Assembly: GCF_022662575.1 (NCBI RefSeq)
Contig: NZ_JALBFU010000001.1
Location: 880,642 to 944,641 of the forward strand
Direction: 5' to 3'
DNA from: Luteimonas aquatica
Lineage (GTDB): Bacteria; Pseudomonadota; Gammaproteobacteria; Xanthomonadales; Xanthomonadaceae
DNA: 64,000 nucleotides
The position numbers and the translations under genes are program-made. Under the pieces are notes generated by a model that saw only the letters and a program-made list of their open reading frames with translations, was not told the origin of the DNA and did not search any database. Positions 53,863 to 63,419 of this stretch are shown here, one piece after another (positions within the stretch are counted from its first letter, which is position 1; the number at the start of each line of letters is the position of its first letter).

Positions 53863-55215
53863 ATGCAGCCTTCCTCCCGCGACGTCCTCACCCCCAGCCA
53901 ACTCAATGCCCTGGCGCGCGGCCTGCTGGAGGACGCCTTTCCGGTGGTGCTGGTGGAAGGCGAACTCGGCAACCTGTCGCGGCCGGCCTCGGGGCACCTG
54001 TATTTCACCCTCAAGGACGCGCGCGCCCAGGTGCGCTGCGCCCTGTTCAAGCCCAAGAGCCAGTGGCTGCCTTTCCAGCCGCGCGAGGGCCTGCGCGTGC
54101 TCGCGCGCGGCCGGCTCACGCTGTACGAGGCGCGCGGCGACTATCAGCTGATCCTCGATTCGCTGGAGGAGGCCGGCGAAGGCGCCCTGCGCCGCGCCTT
54201 CGAGCAGCTCAAGGCCAAGCTGCAGGCCGAGGGCCTGTTCGACGCCGAGCGCAAGCGCCCCCTGCCCGCCTACGTGCGCCGCCTGGGCGTGCTCACCTCG
54301 CCGAGCGGCGCGGCGGTGCGCGACGTGCTGAGCGTGCTGGCGCGGCGCTTCCCGCTGCTCGAGGTGGACGTGCTGCCGGTGCCCGTGCAGGGCGAGACGG
54401 CGGCCGCTCAGATCGCAGCGATGCTGGCGCGCGCCAACGCCTCGGGCCGCTACGACGCGCTGCTGCTCGCGCGCGGCGGCGGCTCGCTGGAGGACCTGTG
54501 GGCCTTCAACGACGAGGCGCTGGCGCGCGCGATCGCGGCCTCGCCCACGCCCGTGGTGTCCGCGGTGGGCCACGAGACCGATTTCACCCTCGCCGACTTC
54601 GCCGCCGACCTGCGCGCACCCACGCCCTCGGTCGCCGCGGAATTGCTGGCCCCCGACCGGCGCGACCTGCTGACGCGGCTCGCCGGCCTGCAGCGGCGCC
54701 TGCAGACCCTGCACCTGCACCGGCTGCGCAACGCCATGCAGCGCGCCGACCGCGCCGCGCTGCGGCTGAACGCCCTGCGCCCGCAGGCGCGGCTGCGAGC
54801 GCTGCGCGAACGCCAGCGCGAGGCGCTGCGGCGCCTGTCGGCGGCCTGGCGCGCGCGCGCCGATCGCGACCTCGCCGCGCTGCGCCACGCCGACGCCGTG
54901 CTGCGCGCCACGCACCCGCGGCGGCGCCTGGCGCTGCTGCGCGAACGGCTGGCCGGGCTCGCGCCGCGCCCGCGCGCGGCGATCGTCCGGCAGTTGCAGC
55001 GCGAGGCGCTGCGCGCGCGCGGGCTGGCGCGCTCGCTGGAGGCGGTGAGTCCGCTGGCGACGGTGGCGCGCGGCTACGCGATCCTGCGGCACGAGGACGG
55101 CCGCGTGGTGCGCGCGGTCGCCGACGCGCGTCCCGGCGATCGCCTCGATGCGCGCCTGAGCGACGGGCATCTGCGCGTGCGCGTGGAATCCCCCGCGCGG
55201 GACGAGGACGGCTGA
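53863..55215 (+). CDS. xseA: exodeoxyribonuclease VII large subunit
   Basis: Large subunit, 450 aa, of the exonuclease that trims single-stranded DNA. N-terminal OB-fold: [20 protein letters not shown] and [17 protein letters not shown] are diagnostic. The catalytic region has [33 protein letters not shown] and [15 protein letters not shown]. Long Arg/Leu coiled coil (about 270-400), then C-terminal [13 protein letters not shown]. Length fits. The small subunit gene is not next to it in this window. Confidence 0.96.
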   Translation: MQPSSRDVLTPSQLNALARGLLEDAFPVVLVEGELGNLSRPASGHLYFTLKDARAQVRCALFKPKSQWLPFQPREGLRVLARGRLTLYEARGDYQLILDSLEEAGEGALRRAFEQLKAKLQAEGLFDAERKRPLPAYVRRLGVLTSPSGAAVRDVLSVLARRFPLLEVDVLPVPVQGETAAAQIAAMLARANASGRYDALLLARGGGSLEDLWAFNDEALARAIAASPTPVVSAVGHETDFTLADFAADLRAPTPSVAAELLAPDRRDLLTRLAGLQRRLQTLHLHRLRNAMQRADRAALRLNALRPQARLRALRERQREALRRLSAAWRARADRDLAALRHADAVLRATHPRRRLALLRERLAGLAPRPRAAIVRQLQREALRARGLARSLEAVSPLATVARGYAILRHEDGRVVRAVADARPGDRLDARLSDGHLRVRVESPARDEDG

Positions 55216-55333
55216 CAAGATCCGCCGAGGCTCGGCGATGCGAAGCGGCGCCGGATTTTCACACTGACTTTTTACGCCGCATGCGCGATCCTGTCGGCCG
55301 GAACGCCCCCTCCGCGCATCGAACGGATCCCGC

Positions 55334-56761
55334 ATGCTGAAGAAACGCTATCCCTACTACCTCGCCGGCAAGCCGGTGGCCGCCAATGCCGACCTCGAGG
55401 TACTCGACAAGTACTCGGGCAAGCGCGCCACCCGCGTGGCCTTCGCCGACGCGGTCGCGGTGCGCAAGGCGATCGTCGCCGCGCACAAGGCCGCCCCGGC
55501 GATGGCGGCGATGCCGCACGACGCGCGGCGCGACGTGCTCGAGCATTGCGTGCGCCGTTTCAGCGAGCGCCAGGAGGAACTCGCGCTGGCGCTGTGCATC
55601 GAGGCCGGCAAGCCGATCAGGGACGCGCGCGGCGAGGTCACCCGCCTGATCGACACCTTCCGCATCGCCGCCGGCGAGGCCACGCGCCTGGGCGGCGAGG
55701 TGATCGACCTGGAAATCTCCCCGCGCACGCGCGGCTACCGCGGCATGGTCAAGCGCGTGCCGATCGGGGCCTGCGCGTTCATCACGCCGTTCAACTTCCC
55801 CTTGAACCTGGTCGCGCACAAGGTGGCCCCGGCCATCGCCGCCGGCTGCCCGTTCGTGCTCAAGCCGGCGCCGAAGACGCCGATCGGCGCGCTGATCATC
55901 GGCGAGGTGCTGGCCGAGACCGACCTGCCCGCCGGCGCGTTCTCGGTACTGGCCTGCAGCAACGAGGACGCCGGCCTGCTGGTGGAGGACGAGCGCATCA
56001 GGCTGCTCAGCTTCACCGGCGGCCTGGTCGGCTGGGACCTGAAGGCGCGCGCCGGCCGCAAGAAGGTGACGCTGGAGCTGGGCGGCAACGCCGCGTGCAT
56101 CGTCGATGACGACCCGGGCATCGCTCTCGACGCCGTGGTCGAGCGCCTGGTCTTCGGCGCCTACTACCAGTCGGGACAAAGCTGCATCAGCGTGCAGCGC
56201 ATCCTCGTCCATGCCGACATCTACGAGAAGCTGCGGCGCAAGCTCAAGGCGGCGGTCGCCGGGCTCAGGACCGGCGATCCGCGCGAGGAAAAGACCTTCA
56301 TCGGCCCGATGGTCGACGAAGCGGCCGCCAGGCGCGTCGAATCCTGGATCAAGGCCGCGAGGAAGAGCGGCGCCAAGGTGCTGGTCGGCGGCGAGCGCGT
56401 GGGCAACCTGCTGCCCGCCGCGCTGCTGGAGAACGTGCCGCGCGAGGCCGACCTGTACCGCAAGGAGGCCTTTGGTCCCGTCGCCTGCCTGGAGCCCTTC
56501 GACGATTTCGAGGACGCCATCGCGCGCGTCAACGACAGCGACTTCGGCCTGCAGGCCGGCGTCTTCAGCGGCCGCCTCGCGCACGCCATGCGCGCCTGGG
56601 ACGCGCTGGAGGTGGGCGGCGTGATCGTCGGCGACGTGCCGAGCTTCCGCGTCGACAACATGCCCTACGGTGGCGTGAAGCATTCCGGCCTCGGCCGCGA
56701 GGGCGTGCGCTACGCGATGGAGGACATGTCCGAGCCGCGCCTGCTGGTGATCCGCGGCTGA
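55334..56761 (+). CDS. aldehyde dehydrogenase family protein
   Basis: NAD(P)-dependent aldehyde dehydrogenase of 475 aa. ITPFNFPLNLVAHKVAPAIA (Asn-Phe-Pro motif), Glu248 in TLELGGNAAC, catalytic Cys284 in QSGQSCISVQR. SFRVDNMPYGGVKHSGLGRE near the end is the conserved C-terminal motif. It resembles lactaldehyde / sulfolactaldehyde-type or non-phosphorylating GAPDH-like dehydrogenases; substrate not resolved. Starts about 120 bases after xseA, alone. Confidence 0.87.
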   Translation: MLKKRYPYYLAGKPVAANADLEVLDKYSGKRATRVAFADAVAVRKAIVAAHKAAPAMAAMPHDARRDVLEHCVRRFSERQEELALALCIEAGKPIRDARGEVTRLIDTFRIAAGEATRLGGEVIDLEISPRTRGYRGMVKRVPIGACAFITPFNFPLNLVAHKVAPAIAAGCPFVLKPAPKTPIGALIIGEVLAETDLPAGAFSVLACSNEDAGLLVEDERIRLLSFTGGLVGWDLKARAGRKKVTLELGGNAACIVDDDPGIALDAVVERLVFGAYYQSGQSCISVQRILVHADIYEKLRRKLKAAVAGLRTGDPREEKTFIGPMVDEAAARRVESWIKAARKSGAKVLVGGERVGNLLPAALLENVPREADLYRKEAFGPVACLEPFDDFEDAIARVNDSDFGLQAGVFSGRLAHAMRAWDALEVGGVIVGDVPSFRVDNMPYGGVKHSGLGREGVRYAMEDMSEPRLLVIRG

Positions 56762-57114
56762 CGGGACGGTCACGGCGCACCGTTGCGCCGTGACGGCCGA
56801 CACGCAACATCCCGGCGATGCCTCGCGCGCGCGTGACGATCCGCGTCGCGCGCCTGCGCATCGCCGGACACGCGCCTTCACCTCGTCTACACATCGATCG
56901 TGATGATTCTGCGCATGTCGTTTCTGCGCGTGTAATGCCGGTTTCCGATGATTGCTGCGTCTGCACACGCATGGCGCGTCAACGCGGCTTCACAATCGCC
57001 GACGCGGATGCTATCTAGCGCGCAGGGGGATCCATCACATCGCCGCGATCGCGGGGAGCGCGCCCATCCGGGCGCCGGCGTTCGCGCGCGCTGCCACCGG
57101 GAGTCCAATCCAAG
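56762..57114. other. 353-base gap with the TonB receptor promoter
   Basis: No gene is seen. Contains the candidate promoter 56989-57017. The rest has inverted GC patches (for example GCGCGCG near 56826 and CGCGCGC near 56848) without a T-run. Confidence 0.5.
56989..57017 (+). promoter_or_regulatory. candidate sigma-70 promoter of the TonB-dependent receptor
   Basis: TTCACA (56989-56994) and TATCTA (57012-57017) with a 17-base spacer. Transcription would begin near 57024, about 90 bases before the start codon. Confidence 0.55.
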
Positions 57115-59628
57115 ATGTCCAAACGCCACGCCACGTCCGCACGCGCGTTGATGCCGCTGAGCACGCTCGCCCTCGCACTGCTCGCCGCGCTGCCCGCCGC
57201 CGCCCAGGAGACGGCCACGGCCACGCAGGCCGAACCGCCCGCCGCCGCGCAACCCACCGAACTGGACACCATCGAGGTCATCGGTTCGCGCGCGCGCGGC
57301 CGCACCGCCGCCGAAGCCGCGGCGCCGGTGGACGTGATCAGCCGCGAACAGCTGCAAAGCGCCGGCGTGCAGGAAATCGGCCAGGCGCTGCAGATGCTGG
57401 AGCCGAGCTTCAACTTCTCGCGCACCTTCGTCAGCGACGGCACCGACATCATCCGCCCCGCCACGCTGCGTGCGCTCGGCCCCGACCAGGTGCTGGTGCT
57501 GGTCAACGGCAAGCGCCGCCACCAGCAGGCGCTGGTCAACGTGCAGCAGACCATCGGCCGCGGCTCGGCCGGCACCGACATCAACGCGATCCCGATCTCG
57601 GCGATCGAACGCATCGAGGTGCTGCGCGACGGCGCGGCGGCGCAGTACGGCTCCGACGCCATCTCCGGCGTCATCAACATCGTGCTCAAGCGCAGCACCG
57701 ACACCTCGGGATCGCTGGAAGTCGGCCAGACCTATGCCGGCGACGGCGAGGTGCTGCATGGCGGCCTCAACACCGGCTTCGGCCTGGCCGACGGCGGCTT
57801 CCTGAACTTCACCTTCGAATACCGCGACCGCGGCGAGACCAACCGCGCCGGCCCGAACCTCGACCTGAACCCGCCGCGCGTGGCGCTGCGCCTGGGCGAC
57901 GCGGATTCCACCGACGCCTACCTGTGGACCAACGCGGCGGTGCCGATCGGCCCAGGCGAGCTGTACTGGTTCGGCGGCTACTCCAAGCGCAAGGGCGACT
58001 CCTCCGGCATCTTCCGCGCCGCCGGCGACGAGCGCGCGGTGCCCGAGGTCTACCCGGACGGCTTCCTGCCCAACCTGCTGACCAGCGTCGAGGATGCGTC
58101 GCTGGCCTTCGGCTACCGCGCGCCGCTGGGCGAGAACTGGGACTGGGACGTGTCGGTCAACCGCGGCCGCAGCAAGTTCGACTTCGCCGAAGGCAACTCG
58201 ATCAACGTGAGCTGGTGGTACGAGCCCAAGCCCGATGGCAGCGGCATCTATGCGCAGTCGCCCAACAGCGCCTACACCGGCGGTCTGCAGTTCGACCAGA
58301 CCACCTTCAACCTGGATTTCCGCGGCACCGTCAAGGGCTTCAACGACAATCCGCTGTCGCTGGCCGCCGGCTTCGAATGGCGCGAGGACAACTACAAGAT
58401 CAAGGCCGGCGATCCGGTCTCCTACAGCTACGGCCGCACCAACAGCGGCGCGATCCCGATCCTTACCCCGAGCGGCGCCGTCGCGCCTCCCGGCATCCAG
58501 GGCTTCCCCGGCTTCACGCCCGGTACCGCGGTGGACGACGGCCGCCACAGCATGGCGGTGTACCTCGACGCCGAGGCCAAGCTGACCCAGCGCTTCCTGC
58601 TCGGCGCGGCGGTGCGCTTCGAGGACTATTCCGACTTCGGCAACACCACCACCGGCAAGCTGTCCGCGCGCTTCGACGCCACCGAGAAATTCGCCATCCG
58701 CGGCACGCTGTCCACCGGCTTCCGCGCGCCTGGCGTGCAGCAGCAGTTCTACAGCCAGGTGTCCACCAACTTCGACACCGCCGGCAACCTCACCGACACC
58801 CTGACCGCGCGCCAGGACAGCGCGGTGACGCGCGCGCTGGGCATCAAGCCGCTCAAGGAGGAGACCTCCACCAGCGGCACGCTGGGCCTGGTCTACAAGC
58901 CGAGCGAGAACACCACCTTCACCGTCGACGTGTTCCGCATCGACATCAAGGACCGCATCATCTTCTCCGGCAGCATCGGCCCCGAGCCGGTCGGCACCGA
59001 CGACCTGCCCTGCCGGCCCGACAACGGCAACTGCCCGATCCGCGGCGTGCTCGAACCCTTCCGCGTCGGCCAGGCACAGTTCTTCACCAACGCCATCGAC
59101 ACCAAGACCCAGGGCATCGACATCGTCGCCGAGCACGGCATCGATTTCGACGGCGGCTCGCGCCTGGACCTGACCGCGCTGGTGCACTGGAACAAGACCG
59201 AGGTCACCAAGCGCAAGTCGCAGTCGGACATCATCGGCGTCGACAAGCTGTTCGGCGACGAGCAGGTGCTGCTGGTCGAACGCGGCCAGCCGCGTGCGCA
59301 CCACGTGCTGCAGGGCGTGTACACCACCGGCAACTGGAGTTTCCTGGCGCGAGCCAACTACTTCGGCAGCGTCGCCGGCAAGGGCTTCACCCTGGTCAAG
59401 CAGACCTGGGGCGGCGAGTGGCTGGGCGACGTCGCGGTCGGCTACCGCTTCAACAAGAACCTCAAGCTGACCGTCGGCGCCAACAACGTCTTCGACGCCT
59501 ATCCCGACAAGTGGGATCCGGTCGGCGGCGCGCCGTTCCCGCAGATGGGCTTCAAGTACGGCTGGGAAACCCTGCCCTTCGGCACCAACGGCGGCTACTA
59601 CTACGCCAAGGTCGATTTCAGGTTCTAG
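57115..59628 (+). CDS. TonB-dependent outer membrane receptor
   Basis: Outer-membrane active transporter of 837 aa. Signal peptide [20 protein letters not shown] and on to ALPAAAQ. TonB-box-like DTIEVIGSR (51-59), plug domain with [20 protein letters not shown] and [20 protein letters not shown] (the plug motif), then 22-strand barrel ending [12 protein letters not shown] with terminal Phe, as outer-membrane barrels do. Ligand unknown; no siderophore genes are near. The genes to the right encode a VWA lipoprotein, an ECF sigma factor and a membrane protein, so a signalling link is possible, though not shown. Confidence 0.93.
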   Translation: MSKRHATSARALMPLSTLALALLAALPAAAQETATATQAEPPAAAQPTELDTIEVIGSRARGRTAAEAAAPVDVISREQLQSAGVQEIGQALQMLEPSFNFSRTFVSDGTDIIRPATLRALGPDQVLVLVNGKRRHQQALVNVQQTIGRGSAGTDINAIPISAIERIEVLRDGAAAQYGSDAISGVINIVLKRSTDTSGSLEVGQTYAGDGEVLHGGLNTGFGLADGGFLNFTFEYRDRGETNRAGPNLDLNPPRVALRLGDADSTDAYLWTNAAVPIGPGELYWFGGYSKRKGDSSGIFRAAGDERAVPEVYPDGFLPNLLTSVEDASLAFGYRAPLGENWDWDVSVNRGRSKFDFAEGNSINVSWWYEPKPDGSGIYAQSPNSAYTGGLQFDQTTFNLDFRGTVKGFNDNPLSLAAGFEWREDNYKIKAGDPVSYSYGRTNSGAIPILTPSGAVAPPGIQGFPGFTPGTAVDDGRHSMAVYLDAEAKLTQRFLLGAAVRFEDYSDFGNTTTGKLSARFDATEKFAIRGTLSTGFRAPGVQQQFYSQVSTNFDTAGNLTDTLTARQDSAVTRALGIKPLKEETSTSGTLGLVYKPSENTTFTVDVFRIDIKDRIIFSGSIGPEPVGTDDLPCRPDNGNCPIRGVLEPFRVGQAQFFTNAIDTKTQGIDIVAEHGIDFDGGSRLDLTALVHWNKTEVTKRKSQSDIIGVDKLFGDEQVLLVERGQPRAHHVLQGVYTTGNWSFLARANYFGSVAGKGFTLVKQTWGGEWLGDVAVGYRFNKNLKLTVGANNVFDAYPDKWDPVGGAPFPQMGFKYGWETLPFGTNGGYYYAKVDFRF

Positions 59629-59767
59629 TCGCCGCTTGCGTCCGCGCCGTCCGCCACGGCGGAGGCGCGGAGCGCCCTGAACGGGCGATCGCGGCCGCGC
59701 GCCGCGATCGCCAACCCCGTTCGCGGCGGCCGCGCGTTAGCTCTCCCGTCCATTCCGGGAGACACCC

Positions 59768-61525
59768 ATGCAACGCCGCACGCTCGCTTCCGCCCTGCTC
59801 TGCGCCCTGGCGCTCTCCGCCTGCACGACCGTCGGGCCGGCCCAGAAACAGCAACCGACCGCCCGGCAGCCCGCCGACGAAGCCGACCGGGATATCGCGG
59901 CCGTCGCCCCGACCGCTCCGCCCGCCCCGCCGGCGCCGCTGGCGGAACAGCGCTCGCTCGAGCGCATCGTGGTCACCGGCGCAAAGCGCAGCAAGCGCGC
60001 CGTCGCCGATGGCGGCGCCCCGGCCTACGCGCCGGCCGCCGCCCTCGCCATGCCGGCGCCGCCGCCGTACTGGCAGCCGAGCAATACCGAGAAGTACGCC
60101 GATCACGAGGACAACCCGGTGCACCGCGCCAGCGAGCAGCCGGTCTCCACCTTCTCCATCGACGTCGATACCGGCAGCTACAGCAACGTGCGCCGCATGC
60201 TGCGCCAGGGCGTGCGCCCGCCGGCCGATGCGGTGCGCGCGGAAGAGATGATCAACTACTTCAGCTACGGCCATCCGGCGCCGGCGTCGCGGCAGACGCC
60301 CTTCCGCGTCACCACCGAACTCAGTCCGGCCCCCTGGAACGGCAAGCGCCAGCTGCTGATGGTCGGCATCAAGGGCTACGACGTGCCCAAGGCGACGCTG
60401 CCGCCGGCCAACCTGGTGTTCCTGATCGATACCTCGGGTTCGATGGAGTCGCCCGACAAGCTGCCGCTGCTCAAGCAGGCCTTCACCCAGCTGGCGCGCG
60501 AGCTGCGGGCGCAGGACAAGGTGTCGATCGTGGTCTATGCCGGTTCCGCCGGCCTGGTGCTGCCGCCCACCCCGGGCGACCGGCAGGGCGAGATCCTCGC
60601 CGCGCTCGACCGCCTGCAGGCCGGCGGCAGCACCAACGGCGGCGACGGCATCCGCCTGGCTTATGCGACGGCCAGGCAGGGCTTCGTCGCCGGCGGCGTC
60701 AACCGCGTGATCCTGGCCACCGACGGCGACTTCAACGTCGGCACCGTCGACCAGGGCGCGCTGGAGACGCTGGTCGCCGACCAGCGCAAGTCCGGCATCG
60801 CGCTGACCACGCTCGGCTTCGGCGAGGGCAACTACAACGACGCGATGGCCGAGAAGCTGGCCGACGTCGGCGACGGCAACCATGCCTACATCGACACGCC
60901 GCGCGAAGCGCGCAAGGTGCTGGTCGAGCAGATGGGCGCCACCCTGCTCACCATCGCCAAGGACGTGAAGATCCAGATCGAATTCAATCCGGCGCAGGTC
61001 GCCGAGTACCGCCTGATCGGCTACGAGAACCGCGTGCTGCGCCGCGAGGACTTCGCCAACGACAAGGTCGACGCCGGCGACATCGGCGCCGGGCACGAGG
61101 TGACGGCCCTGTACGAGATCACGCCGGCGGGCTCGGGCGCCGAGCAGTTGCCGCCGCTGCGCTACGGTACCGAGGCCGGGCCGGCGACCGGCGCCAAGGC
61201 CGGCGAGCTGGCGGAACTGCGCCTGCGCTACAAGCGTCCCGGAGAGCAGACCAGCCAGCTGATCGCCACGCCGATCCTGCGCAGCGCGCTGCGCGCGCAG
61301 CCGAGCCCGACGCTGCGCTTCGCCGCCGCCGTGGCCGCCTACGCCGACGCGTTGCGCGGCGGCACGCACCTGGCGAACTGGAACTGGGGCGACATCGCCC
61401 GCGAGGCGCGCGGCGCGCTGGGCGAGGACCGCACGCAGCAGCGCGCCGAATTCGTGCAGCTGGTCGAGCAGGCGCGCGCGCTGACCGACGGCGACGCGCC
61501 GAAGGTCGGCATGGTCGCCGAGTGA
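59768..61525 (+). CDS. von Willebrand factor A domain lipoprotein (YfbK-like)
   Basis: Lipoprotein of 585 aa: signal MQRRTLASALLCALALSAC, Cys19. Pro-rich linker with a TonB-box-like segment LERIVVTGAKR (64-74). N-terminal YfbK-type region (HRASEQPVSTFSIDVDTGSY) leads to a VWA domain with complete MIDAS: VFLIDTSGSMESPDKLP, then GGSTNGGDGIRLAY and ATDGDFNVG. C-terminal DUF3520-like domain (GAGHEVTALYEI to the end). VWA proteins bind partners through metal; role here unknown. It is 34 bases from the next possible start, and probably one operon with the sigma factor. Confidence 0.88.
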   Translation: MQRRTLASALLCALALSACTTVGPAQKQQPTARQPADEADRDIAAVAPTAPPAPPAPLAEQRSLERIVVTGAKRSKRAVADGGAPAYAPAAALAMPAPPPYWQPSNTEKYADHEDNPVHRASEQPVSTFSIDVDTGSYSNVRRMLRQGVRPPADAVRAEEMINYFSYGHPAPASRQTPFRVTTELSPAPWNGKRQLLMVGIKGYDVPKATLPPANLVFLIDTSGSMESPDKLPLLKQAFTQLARELRAQDKVSIVVYAGSAGLVLPPTPGDRQGEILAALDRLQAGGSTNGGDGIRLAYATARQGFVAGGVNRVILATDGDFNVGTVDQGALETLVADQRKSGIALTTLGFGEGNYNDAMAEKLADVGDGNHAYIDTPREARKVLVEQMGATLLTIAKDVKIQIEFNPAQVAEYRLIGYENRVLRREDFANDKVDAGDIGAGHEVTALYEITPAGSGAEQLPPLRYGTEAGPATGAKAGELAELRLRYKRPGEQTSQLIATPILRSALRAQPSPTLRFAAAVAAYADALRGGTHLANWNWGDIAREARGALGEDRTQQRAEFVQLVEQARALTDGDAPKVGMVAE

Positions 61526-61688
61526 ATCCGGCCGGCCCGAACGAGCGATTCGCAAGCACATGCCGCTGCCAGCGCACTCCACGGCCCTCGCCGCCCCCGT
61601 CCCGGCCGCCGCCGGCGGGGGCCGGCGGCCCGTCGGCGCCCGTGCCCCGGGCTTCACCTGGGGCGCGGCAACGCTTACCCTGCCGCGG

Positions 61689-62285
61689 ATGGACGATGTC
61701 GCCGCCGCCAGCGCCGCAGTCAATGACGACACCAGCGACGAATCGCTGATGGCGGCCTACGCCGGCGGCGACGTGGCGGCGTTCGAGCAGCTCTATGCCC
61801 GCCACCGCCTGCGCCTGCACCGCTTCCTGCTGCGCCAGCTGCGCGATGCGGCGCTGGCCGACGAGTTCTTCCAGGACGTCTGGCAGCGCGTGATCGCCGC
61901 GCGCCTGGACTGGAAACCCGACGGATCCTTCTCCAGCTGGCTGTACCGCATCGCCCACAACCGCCTCGGCGACCATTGGCGCGCGCTCAAGCACCGTCCG
62001 CCGGCGCCGGACAACGCCGACGAGCGCGCCGCGCGTATACCCGATCCCGACACGCCCGAGCGTAGCCTGTCGGAATTCGAGCAGCGGCGCCTGGTGCAGC
62101 TGGCGCTGGACGAGCTGCCCGAGGAACAGCGCGAAGTGATCCTGCTGCGCCTGGAGCAGGAACTGACCCTGGAGGAAATCGGCGCCGTCACCGGCGTCGG
62201 CCGCGAAACCGTCAAATCGCGATTGCGCTACGCGATGGACAAGCTCCGTACCCGACTGGGGCCCGCCGAGGCCTCGCACGCATGA
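61689..62285 (+). CDS. RNA polymerase ECF sigma factor
   Basis: Sigma-70 family ECF factor, 198 aa. Region 2: LMAAYAGGDVAAFEQLYARH, FFQDVWQRVIAARLDW and GSFSSWLYRIAHNRLGDHWR; region 4: LDELPEEQREVILLRLEQEL, TLEEIGAVTGVGRETVKSRL, a helix-turn-helix for -35 binding. Start uncertain: ATG 61689 gives MDDVAAASAAVND; an upstream ATG (61560) would add 43 low-complexity residues. It overlaps the next gene by 4 bases (ATGA), typical for sigma/anti-sigma pairs. Confidence 0.92.
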   Translation: MDDVAAASAAVNDDTSDESLMAAYAGGDVAAFEQLYARHRLRLHRFLLRQLRDAALADEFFQDVWQRVIAARLDWKPDGSFSSWLYRIAHNRLGDHWRALKHRPPAPDNADERAARIPDPDTPERSLSEFEQRRLVQLALDELPEEQREVILLRLEQELTLEEIGAVTGVGRETVKSRLRYAMDKLRTRLGPAEASHA

Positions 62286-63415
62286 ACACCCCGCACGACA
62301 TTCCCGGCCCCGATCGCGATTCCGACGCGGCGTTGACGCCCGAAGAGCGCGAGCTCGCCGCGCAGATCGCCCGCGCCGCGCCGCAGCGCGGGCCGTCGCC
62401 GGCGTTGGATGCCAGCATCCTGCGCGCCGCGCGCGTGGCGGTCGCCGCGCCGCAGCCTGCGCCGCCCTCGACGGCCGCGCGCGCCGCGACCGCGCGCCGG
62501 CGCGCGCGGCGGCGCTGGCCGGCTGTGTTCGGCGTCGCCGCGACGCTGGCGCTCGCCTTCGGCCTGGCCTGGCAGCTGCGCCCGAGCGAGGAATTGCAGA
62601 TCGTCAGCGTCTCGGAGATCCCGCCGACGGGCGCGGGAGCCGCGGGCGGCCCGTCGGCCGATGCCGCGGCACCGCCCGAGGCCGACGCGCAGGCCGCCGA
62701 CGCCGCGCCCGTGATCGAGCCGGCGCCGGTCGCTGAGCAGCCCGCCGAGGCCCATGAGACCCCACAGAACGGCGACGAGCCAGGCGCGGCCGCCGCCCAG
62801 GCCGCCATCATCGACACGCCGGCGCCGCCCGAACCTGCGCAAGCCGACGCGGCACCCGATCTCGAGCGCGTCGTGACCGCGCCGCCGATCCCCCCGGCGC
62901 CGGTCGCGGCCCCACCCCCCGCGCCGCCGGCACCGCCATCGCCGCAGGCTTCCGCGCGGGACGCGGCGCAGATGCCGGCCGAACTGTCCGCGGTGCCGCC
63001 GGCCATGGAACCGCTCGAACAGCGCGCCAAGAGCCGCCGCGCCCCTGCGCAGGCCGAGGCGGTGGCGCCGTCCGCCGATGCCTCCGCCGACGGCAATGCG
63101 GCCGCCAGCGCGTACGGCGCCGCGGTGCCTCCGCCTCCGCCGCCCCCGCGCCAGGAAGCCGAGCAGAAAAAGGAACTGGACCGGATCGAGGTCAGCGGCG
63201 CGCGCGTCGTGCGCGGCTTCGAGGACCAGCCGCTCGACGACGAGCCGCCCGCCTCCGCCGACTCCCCGCAGGTGCGCGAGGCCTGGCTGCGGCGCGTGCG
63301 CGAACTGGTCGCGCGCGGCGAGCGCGACGCCGCGCGCGACAGCCTGCGCGAATACCATCGCCGCTATCCCGAGGCCGAGATCCCGGACGACCTGCGCCAA
63401 CTGCTGCCGGAATAG
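62282..63415 (+). CDS. membrane-anchored probable anti-sigma factor
   Basis: Protein of 377 aa coupled to the ECF gene by ATGA. N-terminal region (1-75) with LTPEERELAAQIARAAPQRG, likely the cytoplasmic sigma-binding part; one TM helix WPAVFGVAATLALAFGLAWQ (about 80-99); a long Pro/Ala-rich linker (110-295); then TonB-box-like LDRIEVSGARV (299-309) and a compact helical end (VREAWLRRVRELVARGERDA to LRQLLPE). No ASD zinc motif is seen, so anti-sigma role is inferred from position and topology. Confidence 0.7.
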   Translation: MNTPHDIPGPDRDSDAALTPEERELAAQIARAAPQRGPSPALDASILRAARVAVAAPQPAPPSTAARAATARRRARRRWPAVFGVAATLALAFGLAWQLRPSEELQIVSVSEIPPTGAGAAGGPSADAAAPPEADAQAADAAPVIEPAPVAEQPAEAHETPQNGDEPGAAAAQAAIIDTPAPPEPAQADAAPDLERVVTAPPIPPAPVAAPPPAPPAPPSPQASARDAAQMPAELSAVPPAMEPLEQRAKSRRAPAQAEAVAPSADASADGNAAASAYGAAVPPPPPPPRQEAEQKKELDRIEVSGARVVRGFEDQPLDDEPPASADSPQVREAWLRRVRELVARGERDAARDSLREYHRRYPEAEIPDDLRQLLPE

Positions 63416-63419
63416 GCCG

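Noticed and set aside
56952-60251. Long open frame overlapping the TonB receptor in another frame
   Set aside because: Low-complexity Arg/Pro/His composition; the TonB receptor frame has all family motifs.
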